Of a stretch of 52,254 nt of DNA, positions 8,476 to 17,618 are shown piece after piece. The position numbers and the translations under genes are program-made. Source of the stretch: Embleya hyalina (GTDB lineage: Bacteria; Actinomycetota; Actinomycetes; Streptomycetales; Streptomycetaceae); assembly GCF_003967355.1 (NCBI RefSeq), contig NZ_BIFH01000057.1, positions 1,137 to 53,390 of the forward strand, written 5' to 3'. Each line of letters starts with the position of its first letter. Positions within the stretch are counted from its first letter, which is position 1. The notes under the pieces are model-generated. The model ran no database searches, had not been told where the DNA came from, and saw nothing but the letters and a program-made list of their open reading frames with translations.

Positions 8476-9839
8476 GCGCACACGTCGGGACCCGACACAC
8501 CCTGGTCGCCGAGCGGCCCACCGGCACCGAGCCGCGCCCGTACCGCTTCCCCGAGGTCCGCCGGGTCACCGTGGCCGGCGGCGAGGTGGTCGGCGCGCAC
8601 CTGCCCGGACACCGCCTGGCCTGGGCCAAGTCGGTCATGGAGAGCGGCGCGCTGCACGAACCGGTCGGCCTGGACGGGCTGGCCCGGATCACCTGCTCAC
8701 TGCTCGACGAGGGCAGCCTGGACCGCGACGCCGACGCGTTCGGCCTGGCCGTCGAGGCGCTGGGCGCGCAGTGGCGGATCGCCTGCGGGTGGGAGACCCA
8801 GGAGGTGGGCGTCGACCTGCCCGCCGACCGGCTCACCGCGGGCCTGGACCTGGTCGCCGAGGCGATCCGCCGCCCGGCCTTCACCGACGCCGACGTCGAG
8901 CGTTTCCTCGCCGACCACGTGCGCTCCCTGAAGACCGCCTGGGCGCAGCCCGGTACCCGCGCCCAACTCGCCTTCCGGCAGGCCCTGTTCGGGCCGGGAC
9001 ACCGGCTCGGCGGGGTGCTCGGCGGCACCCCGGACACCGCCGCCGCGCTGACCGCGGACGCGATCCGGGCCTTCCACGCGGACCGGATGACCGCGCCCGG
9101 CACCCTGGCGGTGGTCGGCGACCTGGACACGATCGACCTGGAGGCGCTGGGCACGATCGCCTTCACGGGCGCGACCGGCACCGGACGCCCCGCCGAACTC
9201 GCCGAGTTCACCGGTGCGCCCTCGACCCGGCAGGCGATCGTGGTGGACCGCCCCGGCGCGGTGCAGTCCGTGTTGCGGATCGGGCACACCGCGGCACCGC
9301 GCTCGACTCCGGACCTGATCGCCGTCGAGTTGTGCGCCGAGGTGCTGGGCGGCAGCTTCGGCTCCCGGCTCAACCACCTGCTGCGCGAGGTCAAGGGCTA
9401 CACCTACGGCGCGCACGCGAGCTTCGGACACGGTCGCCGCTCGGGCTCGTTCACGATGTCCGCCGCGGTGCACACCGAGGTCACCGCGGCGGCGGTGGTG
9501 GACACGATCGCCGAGATCCGCCGCATGCACTCCGACGGGGTCACCGCCGACGAACTCGCCGCGACGCGGGCCCACGCGCTCGGCAGCATGCCGATCAATC
9601 TGCAGACGCCGGGCGGCATCGGCGGCAGGTTGATCGAGGCGATCGTGCACGGCCTTCCGGACGACCATGTGACGCGTGAGTACGCGGAGATCGGGTCCAC
9701 GGACCGGGCCGCGGTCTCTCGTGCGGCGGCGACCCATCTGCGGCCCGACGAGCTTGCCGTCGTGGTCGAGGGCGACGCCTCGCGGGTGGTCCCGGACCTG
9801 GAGGCGGCCGGGTTCGAGGTGGTGCGCTCCGAGGTGTGA
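8472..9839 (+). CDS. M16-family peptidase-like protein, non-catalytic subunit
   Basis: This 455-residue M16 homologue is translationally coupled to the catalytic subunit by a 4-nt ATGA overlap. Where HxxEH should stand the sequence reads ARITCSLLDEG, so zinc cannot be bound in the usual way. The substrate-binding R/Y region of M16 proteins is kept near the C-terminal half (LREVKGYTYGAHASF). It most likely forms a heterodimer with the upstream product and supplies half of the substrate chamber. The substrate is not evident. Confidence 0.88.
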   Translation: MSAHVGTRHTLVAERPTGTEPRPYRFPEVRRVTVAGGEVVGAHLPGHRLAWAKSVMESGALHEPVGLDGLARITCSLLDEGSLDRDADAFGLAVEALGAQWRIACGWETQEVGVDLPADRLTAGLDLVAEAIRRPAFTDADVERFLADHVRSLKTAWAQPGTRAQLAFRQALFGPGHRLGGVLGGTPDTAAALTADAIRAFHADRMTAPGTLAVVGDLDTIDLEALGTIAFTGATGTGRPAELAEFTGAPSTRQAIVVDRPGAVQSVLRIGHTAAPRSTPDLIAVELCAEVLGGSFGSRLNHLLREVKGYTYGAHASFGHGRRSGSFTMSAAVHTEVTAAAVVDTIAEIRRMHSDGVTADELAATRAHALGSMPINLQTPGGIGGRLIEAIVHGLPDDHVTREYAEIGSTDRAAVSRAAATHLRPDELAVVVEGDASRVVPDLEAAGFEVVRSEV

Positions 9840-9879
9840 CGCCGGGTTTTCAGGGGGCTCGGCCGAGCGGGACCCTCGG

Positions 9880-10554
9880 TCAGGTGGGGGCGTCGGCCAG
9901 GTACACCTGGCGGTAGCCGCTCCATACCGCCGGGCCCAGGTCCTGTGGCACGTGCGGGGGGAGCGGCCACATCGGGCCGCTCACCTCGCACAGCAGCACG
10001 TGCAGACCGCTGCCCGCGTCGAACCAGCGCAGACCCACCGCGCCCGGTGAGCGCAGGAGTTCGGCCACCGCCTCCTCGTGCAACCAGCGGCCCATCGCGG
10101 TGCCGGAGCCGTGCGCGGTCAGGTGCAGCACCTTGTCGCCGGCCGGGAACAGCCGGCTCGCCGACACGTTGGGCCAGCGCCGCACCTCGCGGCAGTCCAG
10201 CCGGGACGAGGTGATCGCGCCGATCAGTTCGGGCGGCAGCGGGGTGCGGGCGGTGTCGTGTACGTCGTCGCCGGCGGCGGCGAGCACACCCACGTGCTTG
10301 AGGTCGTACACGGTCAGATACCGCGCGGCCGGCGGCCCGACCTCGGCCTCACCGTTGGTGAACGCGCCGCACAGCACGAAGCGGCGGGCGCGCCGAAAGC
10401 CGGGCACCTTGAGCAGGTCGTCGTGGTGTCGATCGCACCAAGGGGAAAACGTTCCGTCCAAGGCCTCGGGAAGATCCGATCGCAGGTGCAACAGCCCCGC
10501 ACCCGTGGGGAATCCGTCCAGCTCGAGTCGCGGTATCGCGGCCTGGTCGGACAT
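9880..10554 (-). CDS. Conserved protein, EthD-like dimeric alpha-beta barrel (tentative)
   Basis: This 224-residue protein of unknown function shows WCDRHHDDLLKVPGFRRARRF followed by RYLTVYDL, the layout of an EthD-type dimeric alpha-beta barrel half (acidic/His strand, helix, PGF, then a Y-L strand). The second half (about 125-220: VLHLTAHGSG...WLHEEAVAELL...GLHVLLCEVSG) looks like a diverged second barrel half, so the protein may be a tandem fusion. It is convergent with the M16 operon and upstream of the ankyrin gene on the other side. No catalytic role can be assigned. Confidence 0.65.
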   Translation of the reverse strand: MSDQAAIPRLELDGFPTGAGLLHLRSDLPEALDGTFSPWCDRHHDDLLKVPGFRRARRFVLCGAFTNGEAEVGPPAARYLTVYDLKHVGVLAAAGDDVHDTARTPLPPELIGAITSSRLDCREVRRWPNVSASRLFPAGDKVLHLTAHGSGTAMGRWLHEEAVAELLRSPGAVGLRWFDAGSGLHVLLCEVSGPMWPLPPHVPQDLGPAVWSGYRQVYLADAPT

Positions 10555-10631
10555 CGTGTGCGCCTCCCCCGACTCCCTCGCGCCCGGCTGTCCCTGGCGC
10601 AGGCGGGAACTGACGGAGGGTCATGGTTTTG

Positions 10632-11057
10632 TTACCCACCGGTCGCCGAAAGCATGTCCTCCTTGCCGAACATCCGCGCGGTCTCGCGCGCGCTCGGCGT
10701 GCCCGCGTCCGGGTCGGCGCCGGCCGCCAACAGCGCCGCCGCCACCTCCGGCTCGTTCTTGAACACCGCGCCCGCGAGCGGCGTCTGGCCGCGGTCGTTG
10801 GCCCGGTCCGGATCCGCGCCGCGGTCCAGCAACGCGCGTACCGCGTCGGCGTGTCCGTGGTACGCGGCGAGCATCACCAGCGTGTCGCCCCGGTCGTTGG
10901 CCAGGTTCGCCGGCAACCCGCCGTCCACGTAGCCGGCCAGCGTCTCGGCGTCGCCGACCCGGGCCGCCTCGAACATCCGCCCGGCCAATTCCTCGATGGC
11001 GCGCTCGTCCGCCGCGGACGGCGACTCCGACCCCGACTCGGGCTGTTGCTCGCTCAT
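10632..11057 (-). CDS. Ankyrin-repeat protein
   Basis: This small 141-residue cytoplasmic protein has an acidic N-terminal tail (MSEQQPESGSE) and about three ankyrin repeats. The clearest are NDRGDTLVMLAAYHGHADAV and NDRGQTPLAGAVFKNEPEVA, each followed by a LL-x2-GADP loop. ATG 11057 is used because GGAGG lies 6 bp upstream; a further in-frame codon at 11087 lacks a ribosome-binding site. Such short ankyrin proteins act in protein-protein contacts. It is divergent from the nat-type gene, with about 170 bp between them. The partner is unknown. Confidence 0.85.
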   Translation of the reverse strand: MSEQQPESGSESPSAADERAIEELAGRMFEAARVGDAETLAGYVDGGLPANLANDRGDTLVMLAAYHGHADAVRALLDRGADPDRANDRGQTPLAGAVFKNEPEVAAALLAAGADPDAGTPSARETARMFGKEDMLSATGG

Positions 11058-11225
11058 GACGACCTCCGTGCGCGTGACGGCCCGCACGGCGCGGGCCGGG
11101 CCGCCGTGCGACCCGATCCGAACCTATCGGGTGGCGCGCCGCGCGAGCCGTCCCACCCGCGTGGACACGCGTGTGAGAATCGGTCCACGCCCGGCCCCGG
11201 GCCCCGGATCCGAAGGAGGCGGCTC

Positions 11226-12071
11226 TTGCGCCGGCAACGCCATCAGCACCATCCGGACCTCGACGCGTACTTCGCCCGGATCGGCTGGTCCGGTGAGCGG
11301 GCGCCGACGTGGGCGACACTGCGTTCGCTGCATCTGGCGCACGTCGTCGGCATCCCGTTCGAGAACGTCGAGGTCGTCATGGGCGGCGTACCCTCGCTGG
11401 AGCCGGCCGACCTGGAGGACAAGCTGGTCCGGCAGGGCCGCGGCGGTTATTGCTTCGAGCACAACCTGCTGTTCGCGGGCGTGTTGGAGGCCCTGGGCTT
11501 CGAGGTGACCCGGCTGGCCGCGCGGGTGCGGATGGGCTCCGACGCGGTCCGCCCGCTGACCCACATACTGCTCGCGGTCGAGGTGCCCGGCGAGGCGCAC
11601 CCCTACATCGCCGACGTCGGCTTCGGCAGCGGCGGCCTGTTGGAGCCGCTGCCGTTGCTGCCGGGGGTGTCCAGCCCGCAGGGCGCGTGGCGCTACCGGC
11701 TGGTGCGCGAGCACGACCTGTGGCTGCTGCAGACCGTGTACGGCGACGACGGGTGGTTCACCGTCTACGAGTTCACGCTCCAGCGCCGGGAGTTGGTCGA
11801 CTACGAGGTGGCGAACTGGTACGTCGCCACCCATCCCGGCTCCCCGTTCCGGCACACCCTGCGGGTGCAGCGCAGCGGGCCGCACGAGCGCGCCTACGTG
11901 GTGGACCGGCTGCTGACCGTGGTGCGCAGCGACGGCTCCACCGAGGAGCGCCGGCTCGCGGACGATCACGAGGTGCTGCGACTCCTGGTCCGCGACTTCG
12001 GGCTGCTGCTGCCCTGGGACACGGCCTTCCCCGAACCGCCCGAGCGCCCGGAACGACCCGAGGAGAATTGA
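11226..12071 (+). CDS. nat: Arylamine N-acetyltransferase
   Basis: This cytosolic enzyme transfers acetyl from acetyl-CoA to arylamines or, in biosynthetic clusters, forms amides. All three catalytic residues are in place: Cys76 in RGGYCFEHN, His113 in RPLTHILL and Asp130 in IADVGFG. The 281-residue length is standard. The start is TTG 11226 because AAGGAGG (11213-11219) lies 6 bp upstream and the family fold begins at once (LDAYFARIGW). The O-methyltransferase gene follows after 3 bp, so the two are one operon, perhaps for modification of a small aromatic molecule. Confidence 0.92.
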   Translation: MRRQRHQHHPDLDAYFARIGWSGERAPTWATLRSLHLAHVVGIPFENVEVVMGGVPSLEPADLEDKLVRQGRGGYCFEHNLLFAGVLEALGFEVTRLAARVRMGSDAVRPLTHILLAVEVPGEAHPYIADVGFGSGGLLEPLPLLPGVSSPQGAWRYRLVREHDLWLLQTVYGDDGWFTVYEFTLQRRELVDYEVANWYVATHPGSPFRHTLRVQRSGPHERAYVVDRLLTVVRSDGSTEERRLADDHEVLRLLVRDFGLLLPWDTAFPEPPERPERPEEN

Positions 12072-12074
12072 CCG

Positions 12075-12746
12075 ATGTCCTTCGACAAGCAGGTGCGCGT
12101 CACCCCGGAGCTGTACGACTACGTCCTGGACCACTCCCTGGCGCCCGACCCGGCGCAGCGCACGGTGATCGAACGCACCAGGGGCATGGGCGGGTTGGCC
12201 CAGTTGCAGGTGCCCGCCGAGCAGGGCGCGCTGTTGACGCTGCTCTCCGGTGTGGTCCGGCCGCGGGTCGCGGTCGAGGTCGGCACCTTCACCGGATACT
12301 CGGCGCTGTGCATCGCCAAGGGGTTGGCCGCGGACGGCCGGCTGCTGTGTTGCGACGTGTCCGAGGAGTGGACCGAGATCGCCCGCGAGACGTGGCGGGA
12401 GGCGGGCGTGGCCGATCGCATCGACCTGCGGATCGCACCGGCCCTGGAGACGCTGGACGCGCTGCCCTCGCATCCGCACATCGATCTGGCGTTCATCGAC
12501 GCGAACAAGGACGGCTACATCTCCTACTGGGAGGCGCTGGTCCCGCGGATGCGGCCGAACGGTCTGCTGATCGCGGACAACGTGCTCTACGACGGGCAGG
12601 TGCTCGCGCCGAACGGCGACCCGACGCCGGCGGCGGTGCACGCGTTCAACGAGCACGTGAAGGCCGACCGTCGGGTGGAGCCGGTGATGTTGCCGGTCGC
12701 GGACGGGATCACGCTGGCCCGGGTGAAGGCGCTCGACGAGGACTGA
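12075..12746 (+). CDS. SAM-dependent O-methyltransferase (CCoAOMT/COMT-like)
   Basis: This 223-residue class I methyltransferase belongs to the caffeoyl-CoA/catechol O-methyltransferase family. The SAM-binding motif I is VEVGTFTGYSALCIAKGL (about residues 71-88). The metal-binding segment is FIDANKDGYISYW, and ADNVLYDGQV supplies the next acidic/metal position. The preceding ribosome-binding site is in the last codons of nat (GAGGAGAA). It is expected to methylate a phenolic hydroxyl with Mg2+. The coupling with an arylamine N-acetyltransferase hints at joint processing of an aromatic amine or phenol, which is inference. Confidence 0.88.
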   Translation: MSFDKQVRVTPELYDYVLDHSLAPDPAQRTVIERTRGMGGLAQLQVPAEQGALLTLLSGVVRPRVAVEVGTFTGYSALCIAKGLAADGRLLCCDVSEEWTEIARETWREAGVADRIDLRIAPALETLDALPSHPHIDLAFIDANKDGYISYWEALVPRMRPNGLLIADNVLYDGQVLAPNGDPTPAAVHAFNEHVKADRRVEPVMLPVADGITLARVKALDED

Positions 12747-12758
12747 CCCGTCCCTGGC

Positions 12759-12830
12759 GCACGCCGGGCACCGGCCCGGCGTGCCGACGCCGCGGTGCCG
12801 GACGGATCGGGCCCGATCCGTCCGGCACCG
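12759..12830. terminator. Double hairpin terminator between convergent genes
   Basis: The first hairpin pairs 12759-12769 with 12774-12784 (11 bp, 4-nt loop). The second is a perfect 38-bp palindrome, 12793-12811 with 12812-12830. They separate the methyltransferase from the oppositely oriented DUF6493-like gene. Confidence 0.75.
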
Positions 12831-12845
12831 TGCGCCCGGCCCGGC

Positions 12846-15674
12846 TCAGCCCGGGTCGCCGCCGAGCACCTTGCGCAGCCGCCGTGCCTCCACCACGGCC
12901 CGGGACGAGCCCTTGCGGTCGGCGAGTTCGGCCAGGCCGGGGATGGACACCCCCCGCGCGCCCGAGCCGGCCGCGGTCTCCGCGGCGAGCGCGAGCACGT
13001 CGCCGAGCCCGGTGGCCTTGGTCCCGGCCAGCAGGTCCGGCAGGAAGCCGCTCAGCGTGCCCCACACGGTGCCCGTCGCGCCCGCCCGGGCCGCGTCGCG
13101 CAGCGAGGCGACCACGCGGGTGGTCTTGAGCCCGCGTGTGCGTACCGCCTCGCCCAGATCGCGGCCCAGCGCCGCGGTGTCCCACGCGTCGTCCCGGGCG
13201 CTCAACGTCACGAACGCGTCCACCGCGCCGGTGCGGTCCTCGGCGGCCTGCGCGCCCAGCGCGTAGGCCATGGCCAACGACATGCCCGGCCCCAGCGGAC
13301 CGAACGACTCGGCCAGCGCCGGCAGCACCTCCGCGCCCCGGCTCGTGCCGTCGATGCCGCGTTGGGTACAGATCGCCAGGTGCGCCGCGATCACGTCCCG
13401 GTCCCGGGGCAGCAGCAGCGGCCAGCAGTGCAGGTCGGGCCCGGAGTCCTCGGACCAGGCCGAGCTGCGGGCGGTGGCGCCCGGGTCGGCCAGGCCGTAC
13501 ACGGCGCGCGCGGTCTCCGGCACGGTGTCCGGGTCGCCGGGGACCACCGTGGCCAGGGGCCCGTCGCTGTGTACCCATCCGCCCTTCGGCGCGGAGTACG
13601 CGCGGTGGATCCGGTCGAATCGACCGCGTCCGACCAGCGCGGGCGCCGGGCCGCCGGCCGCCATCGTCCGGGCCACCCGCAGACCCGCCGGCGAGGCGAG
13701 TCGGTGGGCGCGGGCGATCGACGCGGGGTCGAGGTCGAACGGCAGCCGCAGCAGTGCCTGGTCGACGTCGCGCCGCCAGGGACTGTGCCCGGACGCCTCC
13801 CACGTCTCCAGGCCGGCCACCAGCGCCTCGGGATCCACGAAACCGCTCGCGTCGGCGATCTCGGCCAGGTAGGGGCCGGAGTGCGGCACTCGCAGCCGGG
13901 TGCCCACCTCGTACAACCGGGCGAGCAGGAAACGTTGGGGCGGGGCGATCCGCTCGATGTCGCGCTTCTCGCCGGGGATCAGGTCGTGCTCGGCCGCGTC
14001 GCCCTTGCCGAACAGGCTGCGGAACCAGCCCTGTCGGCCGCCGTGGCCGGTGGCGGCGGCCACCATGGCGCCGACCGCGCCCCGGACCTGCTGGGCGAAC
14101 CAGTCCTGGTGCACGATGTGCCCGTGCTGCTCGGTGAGCGGGAGCAGCGCGGTGTGCAACGCCTGGCGGTCCCGGGCGTGTTCGCGCAGCAGGGCGGCCA
14201 CGATCCGCTCCACCGCCAGCGGGTCGGTCGCCTGGCCGTGTGGGTTGACCCACGGGTTGGGGGTGCTCCCGAAGAACACCGCCAGTTCCTCGACCAGTTC
14301 GGCCATCGAGGCGATCGGCGGCGGCAGCTCGCGGGCCGGCGGCGGGCCGAGCGGGATCACGAACTCCGGCTCCGGCGCCCCGCTTTCGCCGATCAGCGCG
14401 GCCGCCTCCGGGCGGATCGCGTCGCCGAGCATCGGCAGCGCGTCGCGTACCTCGGTCAGCACGAGGTCGACCTGGTCGGGGGGCAGCGCGCGGACGTGTT
14501 TGGCGATCAACGCGACGGCGCGTTCCTGGAGGTCGCCGGCGGTCGAGCCGAACGTGGTGCAGGCGGTGGCGAGCAGGGTGCCGGCGTGCGCCGGGTGCCG
14601 CTTGATCGCCGTGCCCAACCAGGTGAGTTGGGCGCGTACCAGGGTCTTCTCGGCGCGGAAGAGCACGCTGCGACTCGCCTCGGCGATCCGCTCCGGATCC
14701 AGCCGATCCGCGGCGTCCACCCGGCGCAGCGCGGCCTGGGCGAGCGCGGCCACCGGGGAGGGCGCGTCGGGCAGCAGCCGGAGGTAGCCGTCGACGCGGG
14801 CGGCTAGTTCGTCGTCGGTGGGCGCCAGCGCCTCGTGCAGGCGGATGAATCCGCGCAGTGCGCCGGGTCGTTCGCCGCGCAGCAGCCTGGACAGGCAGCC
14901 GTCCAGGACCACGTCGCGCTCGATCGTCCCGGCGTCGGCGAGCGCGGCCAGCGCGGTGTCCCAGCCCGGCCGCAGGGCGTTCGGCCCGCCGGTCGGGGTG
15001 TCCAGGTTCTGCCCGACCCCGGCGACCTCGAACAGCGCGGGCAGCAGGTCCGGGAAGTAGCGGTCGGCGGCCAGGTGCTCGGCGAGCGGGCGCCCCGAGC
15101 CGCGCCACCGGCCGCCCACCTCGAACATCCACCGCAGGACGAAGCCCGGCGTGGTCGGCGTGGGCAACCCGGCGCCGCGCACCAGGGCGTCCACGACGTG
15201 CCACTGATTGCCCCAGGGATCCAGCGGCAGCCGCGCGGCCATGCGGGTGGCGATGTCGGGTGTCCAGGCCGGGTCGCGCTCGGCGAGGATCGTGTATATC
15301 GCCTCCTGGCCGAACTTCTCGGGCCAGGTCATGTCCTCGCGCAGCAGCCACTGGGCGATGCCGGCGGGGCCGCCCAGGAGCGCGACGCCGACGTGGCGCA
15401 GCGGCCGCAGCGGGCGTACCTCGGGCCTGCCGTCGCGGCGGGTGCGGACCGCCTCCTTGTAGGCGGGCAACAGCGCGCGGCGCTCGGCCTCGGTGCGGCC
15501 CGCGAACAGCGCCACGATCGGCGCGGGGTCGTCCACGTGCCGGCCCGGGTCGTCCACGACCGCGAGCACCCGCTCCCACGTCAGGGGCTCGCGCGCGGAC
15601 GCGCCGCCCGTCGGGCCGGCGCCGGTGGGGGGCGTGCCCGTGGGCCGGGTGCCGGTCGGGGTGGTGCCGGTCAT
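12846..15674 (-). CDS. Large DUF6493-like (HEAT-like) protein, partner of a SWIM protein
   Basis: This 942-residue cytoplasmic protein has a Thr/Gly/Pro-rich leader of about 30 residues, then a helical region starting LTWERVLAVVDDPGRHVDDP and FAGRTEAERRALLPAYKEAVR. That pattern recalls the DUF6493 family, which sits next to SWIM zinc-finger genes in Streptomyces. The rest is alpha-helical and HEAT-like, with repeated LRxxALLRxHARDRQALHxALLP-type helices; no enzyme motif is recognised. The start ATG 15674 overlaps the stop of the upstream SWIM gene by 4 nt (ATGA). The open frame continues upstream on this strand, but that extension is antisense-quality shadow sequence inside the SWIM gene. The family name is given from memory and is less certain than the gene call. 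Confidence 0.75.
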   Translation of the reverse strand: MTGTTPTGTRPTGTPPTGAGPTGGASAREPLTWERVLAVVDDPGRHVDDPAPIVALFAGRTEAERRALLPAYKEAVRTRRDGRPEVRPLRPLRHVGVALLGGPAGIAQWLLREDMTWPEKFGQEAIYTILAERDPAWTPDIATRMAARLPLDPWGNQWHVVDALVRGAGLPTPTTPGFVLRWMFEVGGRWRGSGRPLAEHLAADRYFPDLLPALFEVAGVGQNLDTPTGGPNALRPGWDTALAALADAGTIERDVVLDGCLSRLLRGERPGALRGFIRLHEALAPTDDELAARVDGYLRLLPDAPSPVAALAQAALRRVDAADRLDPERIAEASRSVLFRAEKTLVRAQLTWLGTAIKRHPAHAGTLLATACTTFGSTAGDLQERAVALIAKHVRALPPDQVDLVLTEVRDALPMLGDAIRPEAAALIGESGAPEPEFVIPLGPPPARELPPPIASMAELVEELAVFFGSTPNPWVNPHGQATDPLAVERIVAALLREHARDRQALHTALLPLTEQHGHIVHQDWFAQQVRGAVGAMVAAATGHGGRQGWFRSLFGKGDAAEHDLIPGEKRDIERIAPPQRFLLARLYEVGTRLRVPHSGPYLAEIADASGFVDPEALVAGLETWEASGHSPWRRDVDQALLRLPFDLDPASIARAHRLASPAGLRVARTMAAGGPAPALVGRGRFDRIHRAYSAPKGGWVHSDGPLATVVPGDPDTVPETARAVYGLADPGATARSSAWSEDSGPDLHCWPLLLPRDRDVIAAHLAICTQRGIDGTSRGAEVLPALAESFGPLGPGMSLAMAYALGAQAAEDRTGAVDAFVTLSARDDAWDTAALGRDLGEAVRTRGLKTTRVVASLRDAARAGATGTVWGTLSGFLPDLLAGTKATGLGDVLALAAETAAGSGARGVSIPGLAELADRKGSSRAVVEARRLRKVLGGDPG

Positions 15675-17119
15675 CGGTTCGCCTCCTGGGCTGCGTTCTC
15701 GGTCGCGCCGCCGTTCGCGGTGCCGGTGGTGATCGCGGAGCCGGTGCTCGTGCCGCCGCCCGCGTCGGCCCCGGCCCGGCCGCGCACGATCTGCGTGGCG
15801 AGCAGATGTTTGCAGGGCCCGCGCCCGCCCCGATACTCGGCCCACCACTGACACGTGCAGCTGCCGTCCCCGGCCAACCGCAGGCCGTAGGTACGGTCCC
15901 CGCTGCGCACCGCGGCCTCCTCGCCTCCGCCGGTGAGCGTGACGGCGCCGGCCGCGACCAGGGCGTGCGCGTCGCGCAGGCGCGGGTTCATCCGCTCCAC
16001 ACTGCCGGTGTCGTAGGGCAGCTCGCGGTGGTAGTAGGCCGCCTCGGCGACGTCGTAGCCGATCCGGCCCGAGGTGCCCAGGCGCACCAGCGCGGCCCGC
16101 ACCCGCTCGGTGTCCAGGCCCGAGCGGGCGGCCAACTCGCCGATCTCGACCCGGGGTTCCCAGGCCAGCAGGGCGGAGATCAGGTCCGCGTCCGCGCCGC
16201 TCGTCCGGGTCGCCAGGCCGGTGAGCACCGCGCCCTCGCCGGAGAAACCGCGGGCCGGGTCCGGGGACAGCGTCAACGTCAGCCGCATGCCCGGCAGTTC
16301 GACCTCCCAGGCGGACGAGACGGCCGCGCTGCGCGCCTGTACGGCGGGTCCGTATATACGGAGTGCCGACGCGTGCCGCAGCAGCCTGGTGAGCGCCTGG
16401 AGGCGATCGGGCCCGGGCAGGCACACCGCGCCCGGCACGGGGCGCGCGGTCAGCCGCAGCGAGCGCCCGGCCGGGACGGCCCACAGCGCCTGCCGGGAGC
16501 CGCGCGGCAGCGCCCGCAGGAAGCGCACCGCCTCGCCCGCGCCGACCTCGGCGCGCAGGTCGAACCCGCCCGAGATCACCTGGACTTCGGCGAAGCCGCG
16601 CAGCCAGCGCTCGGGCAGCGGCACCTTCTTCTCCACCACCGGGCCGTCGAAGGTGGTGACGGTGACGTCGTCGGGGCCGACCGCCAGGTGCAGCGGATCG
16701 GCGCCGCCGACCCGGGCCAGCGCCTCGCGCAGCGGCGCGTTGACGTCCACGTTGGTGGTGCCGGTGCCGAACATCTCGCCGTCGATGCCGGCCGGCAGCA
16801 CGTCCAGGCGCGCGTGCACCCCGCAGCAGGCGGAGAACGACTCGAAGCGCAGCCGGTCCCCGTTGCCGGTGACCACCGGGTCCAGCGAACCCGGTCGCAG
16901 CGGCTGGTAGTAGCGCGCCGCCGCGACGTCGGCGACCGCGAGCAGGCCGCCGGCCGCCGCCTCGGGCGCGGTCAGGAAGCCGGAGAAGAAGCGCGGGAAG
17001 GGGGTCAGGCCGCGCGAACCGAGCCCGCCGCAGGTCTGCAGGCCGAGGGAGGGGGAGCCGTCGACGGCGCCGAGCGCGGACGGCCGCAGATAGGTGAAGG
17101 AATGTACCGGGGAGGACAT
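15671..17119 (-). CDS. SWIM zinc-finger protein
   Basis: This 482-residue protein has a C-terminal SWIM finger, CTCQWWAEYRGGRGPCKH (CxC...CxH), at about residues 425-442, followed by a Gly/Thr/Ala-rich tail. SWIM domains bind zinc and are used in DNA or protein contacts. The N-terminal part has no recognisable enzyme motif. Its stop overlaps the start of the DUF6493-like gene (4 nt), so the two proteins are probably made in fixed ratio and act together. In other bacteria SWIM/HEAT pairs occur with MoxR AAA+ ATPase and von Willebrand A genes; neither is present here. Confidence 0.85.
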   Translation of the reverse strand: MSSPVHSFTYLRPSALGAVDGSPSLGLQTCGGLGSRGLTPFPRFFSGFLTAPEAAAGGLLAVADVAAARYYQPLRPGSLDPVVTGNGDRLRFESFSACCGVHARLDVLPAGIDGEMFGTGTTNVDVNAPLREALARVGGADPLHLAVGPDDVTVTTFDGPVVEKKVPLPERWLRGFAEVQVISGGFDLRAEVGAGEAVRFLRALPRGSRQALWAVPAGRSLRLTARPVPGAVCLPGPDRLQALTRLLRHASALRIYGPAVQARSAAVSSAWEVELPGMRLTLTLSPDPARGFSGEGAVLTGLATRTSGADADLISALLAWEPRVEIGELAARSGLDTERVRAALVRLGTSGRIGYDVAEAAYYHRELPYDTGSVERMNPRLRDAHALVAAGAVTLTGGGEEAAVRSGDRTYGLRLAGDGSCTCQWWAEYRGGRGPCKHLLATQIVRGRAGADAGGGTSTGSAITTGTANGGATENAAQEANR

Positions 17120-17618
17120 GTGAAGACCGTAGACAACCCGTCCGACAGCGGGAATCGGATGTTGTCGGGTCCTCTCGGGTGGTCTCCCGGGCGGTCTCGG
17201 CCCGGGCGCCGGGGCGCTTTCGTGCCGCCTTCGGCGGTGAGTTCGGCCGAAAGGAGGCGGACCGGTTCACCCGAGTGCACGAGTGCGCCCACGTCACTCG
17301 GTCGGCGCATGATGCGACGCGTGTCACCAACCGCGCGCGTAGCGTGCGTATCGGGCCGTCGGTTCGTCGGAAACTTCCGGATTACCCGGCAGTAGAGGGG
17401 GATTCGCGGTGCCGCGGCATCGATTAGGTGGTATCACCTGTGCGAGCATGGGCGGCTGGGGCTCGGAGCCCGAACATGACAAGCCGAGTGTGCGGCACAT
17501 GGTCGATCCGGGTGGGTGGTGGCACATCGTCAAGAGAGTGCTGTTGTAACCATGATCCGAGGACGCGTGGCAACGCGCCGGCATACTATGCGCTGGTCCA
17601 TTCAGCCGGAGGTAGCAG
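17120..17618. promoter_or_regulatory. Divergent control region between the SWIM and XRE genes
   Basis: These 499 bp hold no credible gene. The region must contain the promoters of both divergent units. Visible elements are an inverted repeat AGGTG-GTAT-CACCT (17426-17439) and a TACTAT -10-like hexamer (17584-17589), 30 bp before the XRE start and just upstream of its GGAGG (17608-17612). No matching -35 is obvious. Confidence 0.4.

Noticed and set aside
8472-9839. Second active M16 protease
   Set aside because: The HxxEH motif is absent at the expected place, so it is treated as the non-catalytic subunit.
15675-17330. Extending the DUF6493-like gene upstream through the SWIM gene in the same open frame
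   Set aside because: The upstream part is an out-of-frame reading of the SWIM gene. The ATGA overlap at 15671-15674 gives the proper start.
17179-17427. 82-residue open frame in the SWIM/XRE intergenic region
   Set aside because: Codon third positions are not G/C biased and no start signal is present.
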